Source of the DNA: CAYJAD01 sp964372165
GTDB lineage: Bacteria; Desulfobacterota; Desulfovibrionia; Desulfovibrionales; Desulfovibrionaceae
Direction: 5' to 3'
Length of the DNA: 8,085 nt
Assembly: GCA_964372165.1 (NCBI GenBank)
Contig: CAYJPT010000108.1
Location: forward strand, 1-8,085
The first letter of the stretch is position 1. Each line of letters starts with the position of its first letter. The translations under genes were made by a program, and so were the position numbers. Positions 1 to 6,633 of this stretch are shown here, one piece after another. Below the pieces are notes generated by a model, which made no database searches, had not been told where the DNA came from, and saw nothing but the letters and a program-made list of their open reading frames with translations.

Positions 1-4
1 TTTA

Positions 5-51
<47 letters not shown>

Positions 52-107
52 TGTTCCATAGTGTTTTTAGCACTTTATACAACCTTTGATAATCTTATAT
101 AAAATCC

Positions 108-134
108 TTGACAATTAGATACTTATGCTATATT
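108..134 (+). promoter_or_regulatory. candidate integrase promoter
   Basis: A perfect -35 hexamer TTGACA (108-113) is followed after 15 bp by TATATT (129-134) in very AT-rich DNA, upstream of the integrase. The spacer is shorter than the ideal 17 bp. A start near 141 would give a leader of about 75 nt containing the paired TTGTACAA sites. A second -35-like TTGACC lies at 160-165, but no good -10 partner is visible. Assignment to the integrase rests on position only. Confidence 0.4.
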
Positions 135-174
135 TACCTTATGCAAGCATTGATGATTTTTGACCTGCTTAAAC

Positions 175-201
175 TAAAAAACTTGTACAATACTTGTACA
201 A
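175..201. repeat. left integrase arm-site candidate, two TTGTACAA
   Basis: Two copies of the palindrome TTGTACAA (183-190 and 194-201) sit 11 bp apart, about one helical turn. The whole 27-bp block is repeated exactly at 7970-7996 near the other end of the element. Paired short repeats near both ends of an integrated element, outside the crossover region, are what arm-type binding sites of a tyrosine integrase look like. Here they lie just upstream of the integrase ribosome binding site, so integrase binding could also limit its own expression. The protein that binds them is inferred, not shown. Confidence 0.65.
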
Positions 202-217
202 CTTTTTAGGGGGAAAT

Positions 218-1450
218 ATGGCTAGTAATTGGAAAAAAGCGGCTAAAGGCATCCGATATAGGGAGCATGAAAGCCGTAAGCATGGTATAAAGTTTGACAG
301 ATATTTTGCTCTTTCATACTGGCTTGATGGTAAGACTATCAGTGAGGGCGTGGGATGGGCAAGTGACGGTGTAACGCAAACCTATTGCGAGGAAATTTTA
401 CGCACACTAAAGCTTAACCAGAAAAGCGGAACAGGGGCACAAACTTTCAAGGCCATGCGTCAAGCTGAGATTGCCAAGGCAATGGAAGAACAAAAGCAAG
501 AGCAGAAAGAGCAAGCCACAACATTACAAGGTATATTTGAAGGTGGGTATATGGCGGCACAAATAGCTAAAGACGCAAAGTCATTAAAAGCAGAAGTGCA
601 GCTTATGAAAAATCACATTGTGCCATATTTTAATGATACACCTTTACGGGATATAACCACAAGCATGATGGATTTATTTTTACAGCATATGGCAAAGAAG
701 AAATCTAAGCATACAGGCAATCATCTTTCACCACGCACTATACAATATACTCTAGCTGTAATGCGTCAAATATGGAATTATGCTCTAAGCCGTGGCCTTA
801 CTGATACGCCATACCCTGCCAAGCAAATAAAAGCACCAACAGAAGACAATAAGCGTACACGCTATTTACAACGAGAAGAAGCGGAGCAATTACTTGAGAT
901 ATTAAAGACACGTTCTCAGACAACACATGACCTTGCCTTATTATCTCTTTTTTGTGGCCTTAGAGCGGGTGAACTGTTTAAGCTTCAATGGGCAGATATA
1001 AATTTTGAACAAGGCTTTATCCATATTAGGGATAGGAAAAATAAAGATAGTGGCACGGCTTGGATTACCCCTAGACTAAAGGCAATGCTTGAAAATAGAT
1101 ATAAAGGGCAGTCAGGGCAAGACTTTGTTTTTCCAAGCACCAAAGGAGAACAAAAGTCATTTACAAGTAAGCTATTCTCAAAAGTAGTTGATGAACTTGG
1201 CCTTAATGACAATATAGCAGATAAGCGGGATAAAATTGTTTTCCATAGTCTACGCCATACCTATGCTTCATGGCTTGCTCAAAAGGGTGTACCACTTCAC
1301 AGCCTAGCAGGATTGATGGGGCATAAGACCACCACCATGACACAACGCTATGCCCACCTATCACCAGAAGTACAACAGAAACATGCTATGCTTATTGATG
1401 ATACACCACCACAAGCCGCCAATGTGATACCCTTTGACAAGGCAAAATAA
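218..1450 (+). CDS. int: tyrosine recombinase (tRNA-targeting integrase)
   Basis: This 410-residue integrase should catalyse site-specific integration into, and with a directionality factor excision from, the tRNA-Lys gene. An N-terminal arm-binding-like region (about 1-75) and a charged linker lead to a core-binding domain (about 100-205) and the catalytic domain. All expected active-site residues are present: R249 in CGLRAGE, a lysine at 274 or 276, H343 and R346 in FHSLRH, H369 in MGHK, and the nucleophile Y378 in QRYAH. It therefore looks intact. I chose ATG 218 because AGGGGG (208-213) precedes it at good distance. An in-frame TTG at 194 lies inside the TTGTACAA repeat and has no ribosome site. 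The gene reads inward from attL, the usual place for such an integrase. No terminator follows before the toxin gene. Confidence 0.95.
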   Translation: MASNWKKAAKGIRYREHESRKHGIKFDRYFALSYWLDGKTISEGVGWASDGVTQTYCEEILRTLKLNQKSGTGAQTFKAMRQAEIAKAMEEQKQEQKEQATTLQGIFEGGYMAAQIAKDAKSLKAEVQLMKNHIVPYFNDTPLRDITTSMMDLFLQHMAKKKSKHTGNHLSPRTIQYTLAVMRQIWNYALSRGLTDTPYPAKQIKAPTEDNKRTRYLQREEAEQLLEILKTRSQTTHDLALLSLFCGLRAGELFKLQWADINFEQGFIHIRDRKNKDSGTAWITPRLKAMLENRYKGQSGQDFVFPSTKGEQKSFTSKLFSKVVDELGLNDNIADKRDKIVFHSLRHTYASWLAQKGVPLHSLAGLMGHKTTTMTQRYAHLSPEVQQKHAMLIDDTPPQAANVIPFDKAK

Positions 1451-1464
1451 GGCAATGACAGAGC

Positions 1465-1492
1465 TTGACAATATACCATTAGTAGGTATATT
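1465..1492 (+). promoter_or_regulatory. toxin-antitoxin promoter with operator palindrome
   Basis: TTGACA (1465-1470) and TATATT (1487-1492), 16 bp apart, form a near-consensus promoter just ahead of the toxin gene. An exact inverted repeat, ATATACC (1471-1477) and GGTATAT (1485-1491) around 7 bp, fills the spacer and overlaps the -10. Such placement suits a repressor that blocks RNA polymerase. The XRE antitoxin encoded downstream is the natural candidate, since antitoxins of this kind usually autoregulate. The promoter and palindrome are seen; the repressor is inferred. Confidence 0.7.
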
Positions 1493-1515
1493 TTATATCA
1501 AACAAAAGGTCAACA

Positions 1516-1809
1516 TTGAAACACGTTGAAATCGAATACACCAAAAAAGCCAAGAAGGGGCGTGACCAACTCAAAGAAAGTGAACTGGCAATTATGCACT
1601 TCTTAGAGCAGGATTTACGAGAAACCGCAGGGAAACCCTATGGGCGTGGATGGGATAGCCTTGGAATGTTGAAAGGTACAAACCTTATGCATTGCCACCT
1701 AACATACAGAAAAGTAGCAGTATGGGAAGTACAGGAACAAGGCGATACTATCAAGATTGTATTGTGTAGATTTGAATATGTAGGCACAAGAGAAAAAGCA
1801 CCATACTAA
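1516..1809 (+). CDS. RelE/HigB-like toxin of a toxin-antitoxin pair
   Basis: This is a 97-residue basic protein of the size and shape of RelE/ParE-superfamily toxins. It has an N-terminal helical half with many Lys/Arg (YTKKAKKGRDQL), then a beta-rich half with H61, R65 and R85 and a C-terminal VGTREKAPY, a typical ending in this superfamily. RelE/HigB relatives inhibit growth, usually by cleaving mRNA on the ribosome; whether this one does so is inferred. The start is a TTG with AAAGG (1505-1509) six bases upstream; no in-frame ATG occurs before residue 27. Toxin-first order, with the XRE gene only 15 bp behind, matches HigBA-type modules. In an integrated element it would act as a stability or exclusion device. 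Confidence 0.8.
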   Translation: MKHVEIEYTKKAKKGRDQLKESELAIMHFLEQDLRETAGKPYGRGWDSLGMLKGTNLMHCHLTYRKVAVWEVQEQGDTIKIVLCRFEYVGTREKAPY

Positions 1810-1824
1810 TGCAGGAGAAAAAAT

Positions 1825-2175
1825 ATGTCACTTACCACCAATAACGCACTTGTCAGACATGCACACATTGCCTTGCCTTGCGATACACTTCCCCTTGTGG
1901 TGGAGCTTGTAAAGCGTCTAGGTGGGGAAATTATAACAGAGAAAGAAGAACTTATTACCATTCCCCCAATCCCCGAACGTGAACGCATAGGTCGTATGCT
2001 AAAGGGTGCAAGACATAGGGCAAACATGACACAAAAGCAGCTTGCAAAAGCCATAAACGTACCACAAGGCCACATTAGCGAGTATGAAGCACATAAAAGA
2101 CCAATACCCCAAGCAAAGGCCGCCTTGCTTGCTGAAGTATTAAATACTGTTGAAACACATTTTACACCACGATAG
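1825..2175 (+). CDS. XRE-family antitoxin / HTH regulator
   Basis: This 116-residue protein has a C-terminal Cro/C1-type helix-turn-helix at about 52-108, where MTQKQLAKAINVPQGHISEYE is the turn and recognition helix. The N-terminal 50 residues form a separate small domain, possibly the toxin-binding part. It is co-transcribed with the toxin gene, starting 15 bp after the toxin stop behind AGGAG (1813-1817). The expected role is to neutralise the toxin and to repress the shared promoter at the palindrome in 1471-1491. Because the element lacks any other obvious repressor, this protein might also influence its quiescence, but nothing in the sequence proves that. Confidence 0.82.
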   Translation: MSLTTNNALVRHAHIALPCDTLPLVVELVKRLGGEIITEKEELITIPPIPERERIGRMLKGARHRANMTQKQLAKAINVPQGHISEYEAHKRPIPQAKAALLAEVLNTVETHFTPR

Positions 2176-2228
2176 AACTATATAAAATGATTTTTTAATT
2201 GTGTGATTTGTAAAGGTGGGGTGGAACT

Positions 2229-3143
2229 ATGTTATTTAATGAAATTTTTTTTAATGGTATAAAAAATGGACAACTTTTAGAAGTTTATAGAGATAAGTGC
2301 GAAGATTACAGGCTTGCAAAAATAAATAAAGACCCCTTAAATATTCCTGACCCTTGCTCTTTAGCGATGTGTTTAAGTTATCTATATTGTATTGATAGCC
2401 AAGAAATAATTTTTGATATTAGGGATGAGTATTTACCACAAAAAAATAATTTTAATGAAGCTTTTGCATTTACAAAAAAACTGAAAAACAAAAAGACTGG
2501 CAAAATAGATTTAGATGATGTTTCACTTAGGGATATGAGCAAAATATATAATTACCCTAATGATGTAATATTTTATTTTTATAAAGTATTTATTGATAAT
2601 TTACTTACATATATAAACGAACACCCAGAGCCTTACAAAATTGGTATACTAGAAGAATGGAAAGAACTTAAAACCAGTGTATGTCCACAAATATTTTTTA
2701 GATGGCTAAAAGAAAAAGGCTTTACTTTATCACAAGAGCTTGGTGCATGGCTTGAGCAACAACCAGTTACTAATATACAAGCTTTTGAATCACAAGAAAA
2801 AGAGAAAACAAATGATATACAGTTTCTTAGGCAACAAACAGATGATACTATAGAAAATAAAATTATAAAGGGTTATGGGGGCGAAGATATGAAAACTATG
2901 GCTATCGCTCTTGCAACTGAAGAACAAAAGAAATATGTTAAAACTAGCAAGGAATGGCATATGCTAGAGGTAGGTATATTATCTTTACAAGGATGTGGGG
3001 TCATTCGTATAGCTCAAAAATGTGGGCATAGCGGAGGGACATGGACACAACCAAGACGGGTTGAATTTATTGAGCATATGAAAAAAAAGCATAATCTTGA
3101 TGTTAAACCGTTTATGCCAGAAGATAAAAACAAAACAAGTTGA
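2229..3143 (+). CDS. unrecognised 304-residue cargo protein
   Basis: I do not recognise the family. The protein is soluble-looking: no signal peptide and no convincing membrane helix. The N-terminal half (1-135) is rich in aromatic and acidic residues. A short region at 150-178 (CPQIFFRWLKEKGFTL, then ELGAWLEQ) reads like a compact helical motif seen in prophage hypothetical proteins. A charged linker (about 185-215) leads to a basic C-terminal part (235-290) containing C256, C265 and H267, which could bind nucleic acid. ATG 2229 follows AAAGGTGG (2212-2219). A -10-like TATAAA at 2181-2186 suggests a promoter of its own, but no good -35 is visible. The DNA is visibly more AT-rich than the flanking genes, consistent with separately acquired cargo. 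A strong terminator follows. Real gene likely; function unknown. Confidence 0.75.
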   Translation: MLFNEIFFNGIKNGQLLEVYRDKCEDYRLAKINKDPLNIPDPCSLAMCLSYLYCIDSQEIIFDIRDEYLPQKNNFNEAFAFTKKLKNKKTGKIDLDDVSLRDMSKIYNYPNDVIFYFYKVFIDNLLTYINEHPEPYKIGILEEWKELKTSVCPQIFFRWLKEKGFTLSQELGAWLEQQPVTNIQAFESQEKEKTNDIQFLRQQTDDTIENKIIKGYGGEDMKTMAIALATEEQKKYVKTSKEWHMLEVGILSLQGCGVIRIAQKCGHSGGTWTQPRRVEFIEHMKKKHNLDVKPFMPEDKNKTS

Positions 3144-3300
3144 TGTCATAGTAATGTCATAAAATTTTTTTTACATTATATAAACTTTCTATATAAGTCA
3201 CTAGAAATAGTGACTTTTTTTATTGTATTTTTTAATGCATTTCCTTGGAATGTAATAGACCTGTCATCTTTTGCGAGGGTACAACATAGTCAACAGTCAT
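3144..3300. repeat. scattered TGTCAT motifs
   Basis: TGTCAT occurs at 3144-3149 and 3155-3160, exactly 11 bp apart, and again at 3262-3267. A near copy AGTCAT lies at 3295-3300, beside a TATAAA (3302-3307). They lie between the cargo gene and the AlpA-like gene and might be binding sites for a regulator or for the excisionase. Six-base motifs arise easily by chance, so support is weak. Confidence 0.25.
3195..3221 (+). terminator. intrinsic terminator after the cargo gene
   Basis: A perfect 9-bp stem, AAGTCACTA (3195-3203) and TAGTGACTT (3208-3216), closes a GAAA tetraloop and runs into a T tract (3215-3220). It lies about 50 bp past the 304-residue gene and separates the cargo and toxin-antitoxin part from the excision and replication part. 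Confidence 0.88.
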
Positions 3301-3326
3301 CTATAAATTTTTAAGGAGGTAGATGT

Positions 3327-3572
3327 ATGTCAAACTTAATGCAAGGTTTTAAGATAACTTTCAACCAAGCACCACACATGCTTTCAAGAAAGCAAGTTCA
3401 CGAATTAAGCGGAGGCCATGTTGCTGTGTCATCCTTGGCTTGCTACGATTGCAGAGGTGTAGGAATTGGGGGCAAGAGGCTTGTGGGAAAGCGTGTATGT
3501 TACCCAAAAGACGAAGTATTTAAGTGGCTTATGGCTTACATGGGCGAACCTATAGAAGTCCAAAGTGCCTAA
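3327..3572 (+). CDS. AlpA/excisionase-like small HTH protein
   Basis: This 81-residue protein has a helix-turn-helix at about 19-47 (LSRKQVHELSG at its start) and a wing-like strand ending in VCYPKDEVFKWLM, the layout of AlpA, excisionase and other MerR-like small DNA-binding proteins. In satellites and islands such a protein acts as recombination directionality factor and/or activator of the replication genes. The start is well supported: a perfect AAGGAGGT (3313-3320) lies six bases before ATG. Cysteines at 39, 42 and 58 are unusual for this class and could bind metal or be incidental. The gene stands alone, between the 3195-3221 terminator and an inverted repeat, just upstream of the primase. 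The family is inferred from motif shape. Confidence 0.72.
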   Translation: MSNLMQGFKITFNQAPHMLSRKQVHELSGGHVAVSSLACYDCRGVGIGGKRLVGKRVCYPKDEVFKWLMAYMGEPIEVQSA

Positions 3573-3590
3573 CAATGCGAAACAAAAAGC

Positions 3591-3625
3591 AAAAGCCCAC
3601 AAGCGAGGAAAGTTTGTGGGCTTTT
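3591..3625. terminator. 12-bp hairpin between HTH gene and primase
   Basis: A perfect inverted repeat, AAAAGCCCACAA (3591-3602) and TTGTGGGCTTTT (3614-3625), encloses an 11-nt loop. On the + strand the U stretch is only the end of the stem. On the minus strand the hairpin runs on into further T-rich sequence, so it may work both ways. It lies 19 bp past the HTH gene stop and 36 bp before the primase. I see no good promoter between hairpin and primase, so it may instead attenuate transcription entering the replication genes. Confidence 0.65.
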
Positions 3626-3661
3626 AAGAAAACATTTTAACAATCGGGATAGGTATTTACT

Positions 3662-4282
3662 ATGTCAAAATTAATAGATTGTCAAGTTATACATTCACTT
3701 TACAATAACCCACCAACTCAACCACGTTTTGAAAACGTACCAGAACCATTAAAGCAGTATCATCAATGGTGCGTATGGTTTATGTGTGAACCTCCAAAAT
3801 CCGCAAAAGAAACTTGGGAACAATGGCAGCAAAAGAAAGCCATAAAGAGGCCAATTCATGCGGTGCGTGGCTTCCCTATAAACATAATAAACTCAAAGCA
3901 CTTTTGCACATACGAACAGGCAAAAGCTTTTTGCGAAAAGTACCCCTTTGGCAAGCGTGGGAGTTTTAGGGCAGGTGGTAGTAGGATTTATGGTCTTTTG
4001 GGTGGTATTGGTTTTATACTAACCAAAGATGACCCAATTTGTGGCTTGGATATTGATAATTGTATCAAAGATGGTCGTCTTGACCCTAAAGCTATTATTA
4101 TCATTGATAAACTAGACAGCTACACAGAAGTAAGCCCAAGCGGAAATGGTATTCGCATCTTCACAGAGGCAAAACTTGGGGAAGGGTCAAGGAACAGGCA
4201 AGGCAACCTTGAAATATATGATTGTAATAGATTTCTGACTGTTACAGGTCAGCAAGTGGAGGTGGGCGATGTTAAACCGTAG
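3662..4282 (+). CDS. archaeo-eukaryotic-type primase/polymerase domain protein
   Basis: This 206-residue protein matches the N-terminal primase part of primase-helicases carried by phages, satellites and plasmids, like phage NrS-1 polymerase. Visible AEP motifs are GLDIDNC with catalytic acids D130 and D132, SPSGNGIRIF (158-167), and EIYDCNRFLTVTG (184-196). The expected role is priming, possibly with DNA polymerase activity, at the element's own origin. Just after the last motif the protein stops, and its continuation lies in the next frame as the helicase gene. In relatives the two parts are often one chain, so this is either a natural split or a frameshift. Start ATG 3662 has only a weak site (AGG at 3651-3653), unlike the helicase gene. 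Confidence 0.85.
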   Translation: MSKLIDCQVIHSLYNNPPTQPRFENVPEPLKQYHQWCVWFMCEPPKSAKETWEQWQQKKAIKRPIHAVRGFPINIINSKHFCTYEQAKAFCEKYPFGKRGSFRAGGSRIYGLLGGIGFILTKDDPICGLDIDNCIKDGRLDPKAIIIIDKLDSYTEVSPSGNGIRIFTEAKLGEGSRNRQGNLEIYDCNRFLTVTGQQVEVGDVKP

Positions 4283-6200
4283 CATTGAAGCCCGCCAAGG
4301 CGAACTTGAGGCAATCCAAGGGGAATTTCTGCCCATCTCAAAGAATTTACCCAAAGCACATAACCTAGATACAACTTTTACAGATGTATCTGATAAGGAA
4401 ATTGCTGATAAACTTGAGAAATTAAAACAAGATGCAAAATTTCATGCCGCTTTTGTTGATGGTGATTTTGGCGATTTTGAAGATGACCAAAGTTTAGCAG
4501 ATTTTTATATATGCGTGGAATTAGTCGAAGCCTTTGGCCCTAATGTGGATTTGATAGATACTATTATCATGGAATCCGAATTGATGAGGGAAAAATGGGT
4601 AAGACCTACAAGCGGCACAACTTATGGGCGTTATACCATTAAAAATGCCATTGCAGCACATGCACACAAACAAGAGCAAAAAAAGCTTGAAGATGCTAAA
4701 TTTTGTAAGATGTTGGAGGAAGAATATGGCCCACCAATAACCGATGCAGAATGGAACAACATACAAGAGCAAACGCTACAAGATGAAGATAAGGATATTT
4801 CCAAAAACAATAAACCTCTAATGAACACGTTAAAGGATTTAATATCCGCAGACATGAACCCCACCAAGCGTGTACGAATGATAATGGAGTGCATGAACAA
4901 GGAACACGCCTATATTATAGTTGGTGGCAAGTCCTACGTTATCCATGACAATGGCGATGAGATTTTTTTACTACCTAAACAAGTTTTTTATGACAAATAC
5001 GCACCTTTTACGACCGCTGGTAGAAACCCATCGGCAAAGGCAAAAAATGTTTCTGTAGCTTTTCTATGGTTCAACCACGAAAATAGAAGGGTCGTCATCA
5101 AGATTGTTTTTAAGCCTGAGATGGCTTGTGCTGACGATGAATACAATCTGTGGAAGGGTTTTGCCATAAAACAGGAAATGGAGCTTGTAAAGGCATATGA
5201 CCAATGCAAAAAATTTCTATACCACATTAAAGAAGTTATTTGTGGAGGTGATGACACCTCTTACAAGTACCTTATGTCTTGGCTTGCCCACATGATACAA
5301 AAACCTTGGGAGAAGCCTGGTGTAGCCATTGTAATGAAATCGGGTGAAGGTACTGGCAAGAATACGTTTACCCGTGTTCTAGGGCAAATTATAGGCAATA
5401 AACACTACCTTGAAACGTCTAGCCGTGAAGTCATATTGGGTCAGTTCAATGCAGCCACCGAGGGGAAAATATTGATAAACCTTAGTGAAGCTTTTTGGGC
5501 TGGTGATAAGCGACTTATAGGTGCGTTAAAGACGCTTATCACAGACATAGACAGAAGCATCGAACGAAAAGGCGTAGACGCTTATATGATTGAGTGTTTT
5601 TGCCGTGTTATGATGTCTTCGAATGAAAATTGGGTTATACCCGCCAGTGCTGACTCAAGGCGGTTTTGTGCCTTAAATGTGTCAGACAAGCACAAGCAAG
5701 ACACCAAATACTTTGAGGCATTGCATGAAGAAATCAATAATGGTGTAGCTGAAGCCTTTTACACAATCCTCAAGCGTTGGGAAATCACCGAGAATGTGAG
5801 GGTTGCACCAAAGACCAAAGCTCTAATTGAGCAAAAGAGGCTATCCTTTTCCCCTGTTGAAGTGTTTTGGTCGGAGATACTTGATGATGGTGTTTTCCCT
5901 AACGCATCAAAGCAGTTCATACTTGAACAAGACAAGATTATAAGTTGCCCTGCTGGTGATTGGCCCTCATGGGTTCACATTAAACCCCTACACGGGGAAT
6001 TTTTGGAGTTCTGCCAGCGTCAGCGATTACACACCAGCACCCAAGACCACTTCTCAAAGAATATATTGGATTTTATCGGTCTTTCGTCAAAAGAACGTAG
6101 AACTAAGACAGTGCAAGGCAGTATAATGAACCTATACGCATGGCCTAGCCACCTGAAATGTCAAGAATTATGGGAGGTTAGGCTTAATGGTGGGCAGTAA
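4269..6200 (+). CDS. SF3-type replicative helicase, primase C-terminal partner
   Basis: This 643-residue protein should unwind the element's origin as partner of the primase. It begins with the linker typical of primase-helicases (SIEARQGELEAI), then a small helical bundle domain (about 58-135, DDQSLADFYICVELVEAFG) found between the two halves of NrS-1-type enzymes. A charged linker precedes the ATPase: Walker A GEGTGKNT (359-366), Walker B-like ILINLSEAFW (401-410), sensor MMSSNENW (448-455) and an arginine-finger candidate in ADSRRF (461-466). The tail (about 520-643) may hold a winged-helix origin-binding part. ATG 4269 overlaps the primase end by 14 bp and has GGAGGT (4258-4263) five bases upstream, so translational coupling is likely. 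The iteron cluster starts two bases after its stop codon. Confidence 0.88.
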   Translation: MLNRSIEARQGELEAIQGEFLPISKNLPKAHNLDTTFTDVSDKEIADKLEKLKQDAKFHAAFVDGDFGDFEDDQSLADFYICVELVEAFGPNVDLIDTIIMESELMREKWVRPTSGTTYGRYTIKNAIAAHAHKQEQKKLEDAKFCKMLEEEYGPPITDAEWNNIQEQTLQDEDKDISKNNKPLMNTLKDLISADMNPTKRVRMIMECMNKEHAYIIVGGKSYVIHDNGDEIFLLPKQVFYDKYAPFTTAGRNPSAKAKNVSVAFLWFNHENRRVVIKIVFKPEMACADDEYNLWKGFAIKQEMELVKAYDQCKKFLYHIKEVICGGDDTSYKYLMSWLAHMIQKPWEKPGVAIVMKSGEGTGKNTFTRVLGQIIGNKHYLETSSREVILGQFNAATEGKILINLSEAFWAGDKRLIGALKTLITDIDRSIERKGVDAYMIECFCRVMMSSNENWVIPASADSRRFCALNVSDKHKQDTKYFEALHEEINNGVAEAFYTILKRWEITENVRVAPKTKALIEQKRLSFSPVEVFWSEILDDGVFPNASKQFILEQDKIISCPAGDWPSWVHIKPLHGEFLEFCQRQRLHTSTQDHFSKNILDFIGLSSKERRTKTVQGSIMNLYAWPSHLKCQELWEVRLNGGQ

Positions 6201-6259
6201 TAATCACCTGCAATCACCTTATAATCACCCTTTTTACTATAGGTGAGTGGAGGTTTTAT

Positions 6260-6298
6260 ATGTCAATTCAACAGTTTATTAGCAACCACTCACCTTAA
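6260..6298 (+). CDS. 12-codon ORF inside the origin (doubtful)
   Basis: ATG 6260 has an ideal GGAGG (6249-6253) six bases upstream and encodes MSIQQFISNHSP before TAA. The ribosome site partly overlaps one type B iteron and the last codons fall in the next, so the whole unit lies between inverted 10-bp arms (6241-6250 and 6286-6295). It could be a leader peptide, the remnant of a truncated gene, or chance caused by G-rich iterons. No function is proposed. Confidence 0.2.
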   Translation: MSIQQFISNHSP

Positions 6299-6443
6299 TC
6301 ACCATTTAAGGGGTAAGTTGCTTATAAAAACATATACACATACAGATGGTATACTTTCATTATTATCTTTTATTTTTATTAGATATATATAAAAAGGTGA
6401 TTAAGGTGATTAGAAGTAAGTAAAGTATTGTAAATAAAGAAAA

Positions 6444-6514
6444 ATAAGCCACTCACCTTTTATAAAAAAGGTGATTATGAGGTGATTATTCCTGCTAAAA
6501 GGTGAGTGGCTTAT
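6444..6514. repeat. 19-bp perfect inverted repeat at right of ori
   Basis: The arms 6444-6462 and 6496-6514 are exact reverse complements over 19 bp. Each contains a type B iteron (CCACTCACC or GGTGAGTGG). The 33-bp loop carries two direct GGTGATT iterons 11 bp apart. This is far longer than the iteron alone, so it may form a cruciform or be a paired protein-binding site at the origin edge. As RNA it would form a strong hairpin, but no T tract makes it a typical terminator. Confidence 0.85.
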
Positions 6515-6633
6515 ATATATTTTCTGTGAATTTTTAGCAAAGGAGGGCAAAAGCGAAAAGATACAAAATAATTATTTTTTATTGTGGCTATGGCATGGAG
6601 AGAAGAGGGTACAACAAAATTTTAGGAGAATTT

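Larger units (their letters stand above)
6202..6514. other. replication origin with iterons (candidate ori)
   Basis: Twelve copies of a TCACC/GGTGA core lie in this gene-free stretch. Seven or eight belong to type A (AATCACC or GGTGATT): 6202, 6212, 6223 and 6297 on one strand, 6396, 6405, 6470 and 6481 on the other. Four belong to type B (GGTGAGTGG or CCACTCACC): 6242, 6286, 6449 and 6501. Type A copies left of centre read TCACC on the + strand and those to the right read GGTGA, so the site is roughly symmetrical about an AT-rich core (6304-6395). Local spacings are 9 to 11 bp. Iterons flanking AT-rich DNA directly behind a primase-helicase match satellite origins such as those of P4 and SaPIs. 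The helicase is the likely binder. Confidence 0.8.

Noticed and set aside
194..217. Longer integrase with TTG start at 194
   Set aside because: It has no ribosome site and begins inside the TTGTACAA repeat; ATG 218 has AGGGGG at good spacing.
985..2075. Minus-strand ORFs at 985-1212 and 1806-2075
   Set aside because: They lie opposite the integrase and the antitoxin coding regions and have no independent support.
2210..2220. Pairing or kinship between the cargo 5' UTR and the small RNA, which share a 12-base stretch with AAAGGTGGG
   Set aside because: The match is same-sense, contains a ribosome-site-like string and is of a length expected by chance in 8 kb.
4521..5257. Minus-strand ORFs of 83 to 89 codons inside the helicase gene
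   Set aside because: They are shadows of a well-supported gene, lack ribosome sites and show no family motifs.
6202..6514. CRISPR-like array
   Set aside because: The repeats are only 7 to 9 bp, occur in both orientations and have spacings of about 10 bp; they are iterons, not CRISPR repeats with spacers.
6595..6633. ATG 6595 as the start of the first small gene
   Set aside because: There is no ribosome site before it, whereas ATG 6634 has AGGAG five bases upstream.
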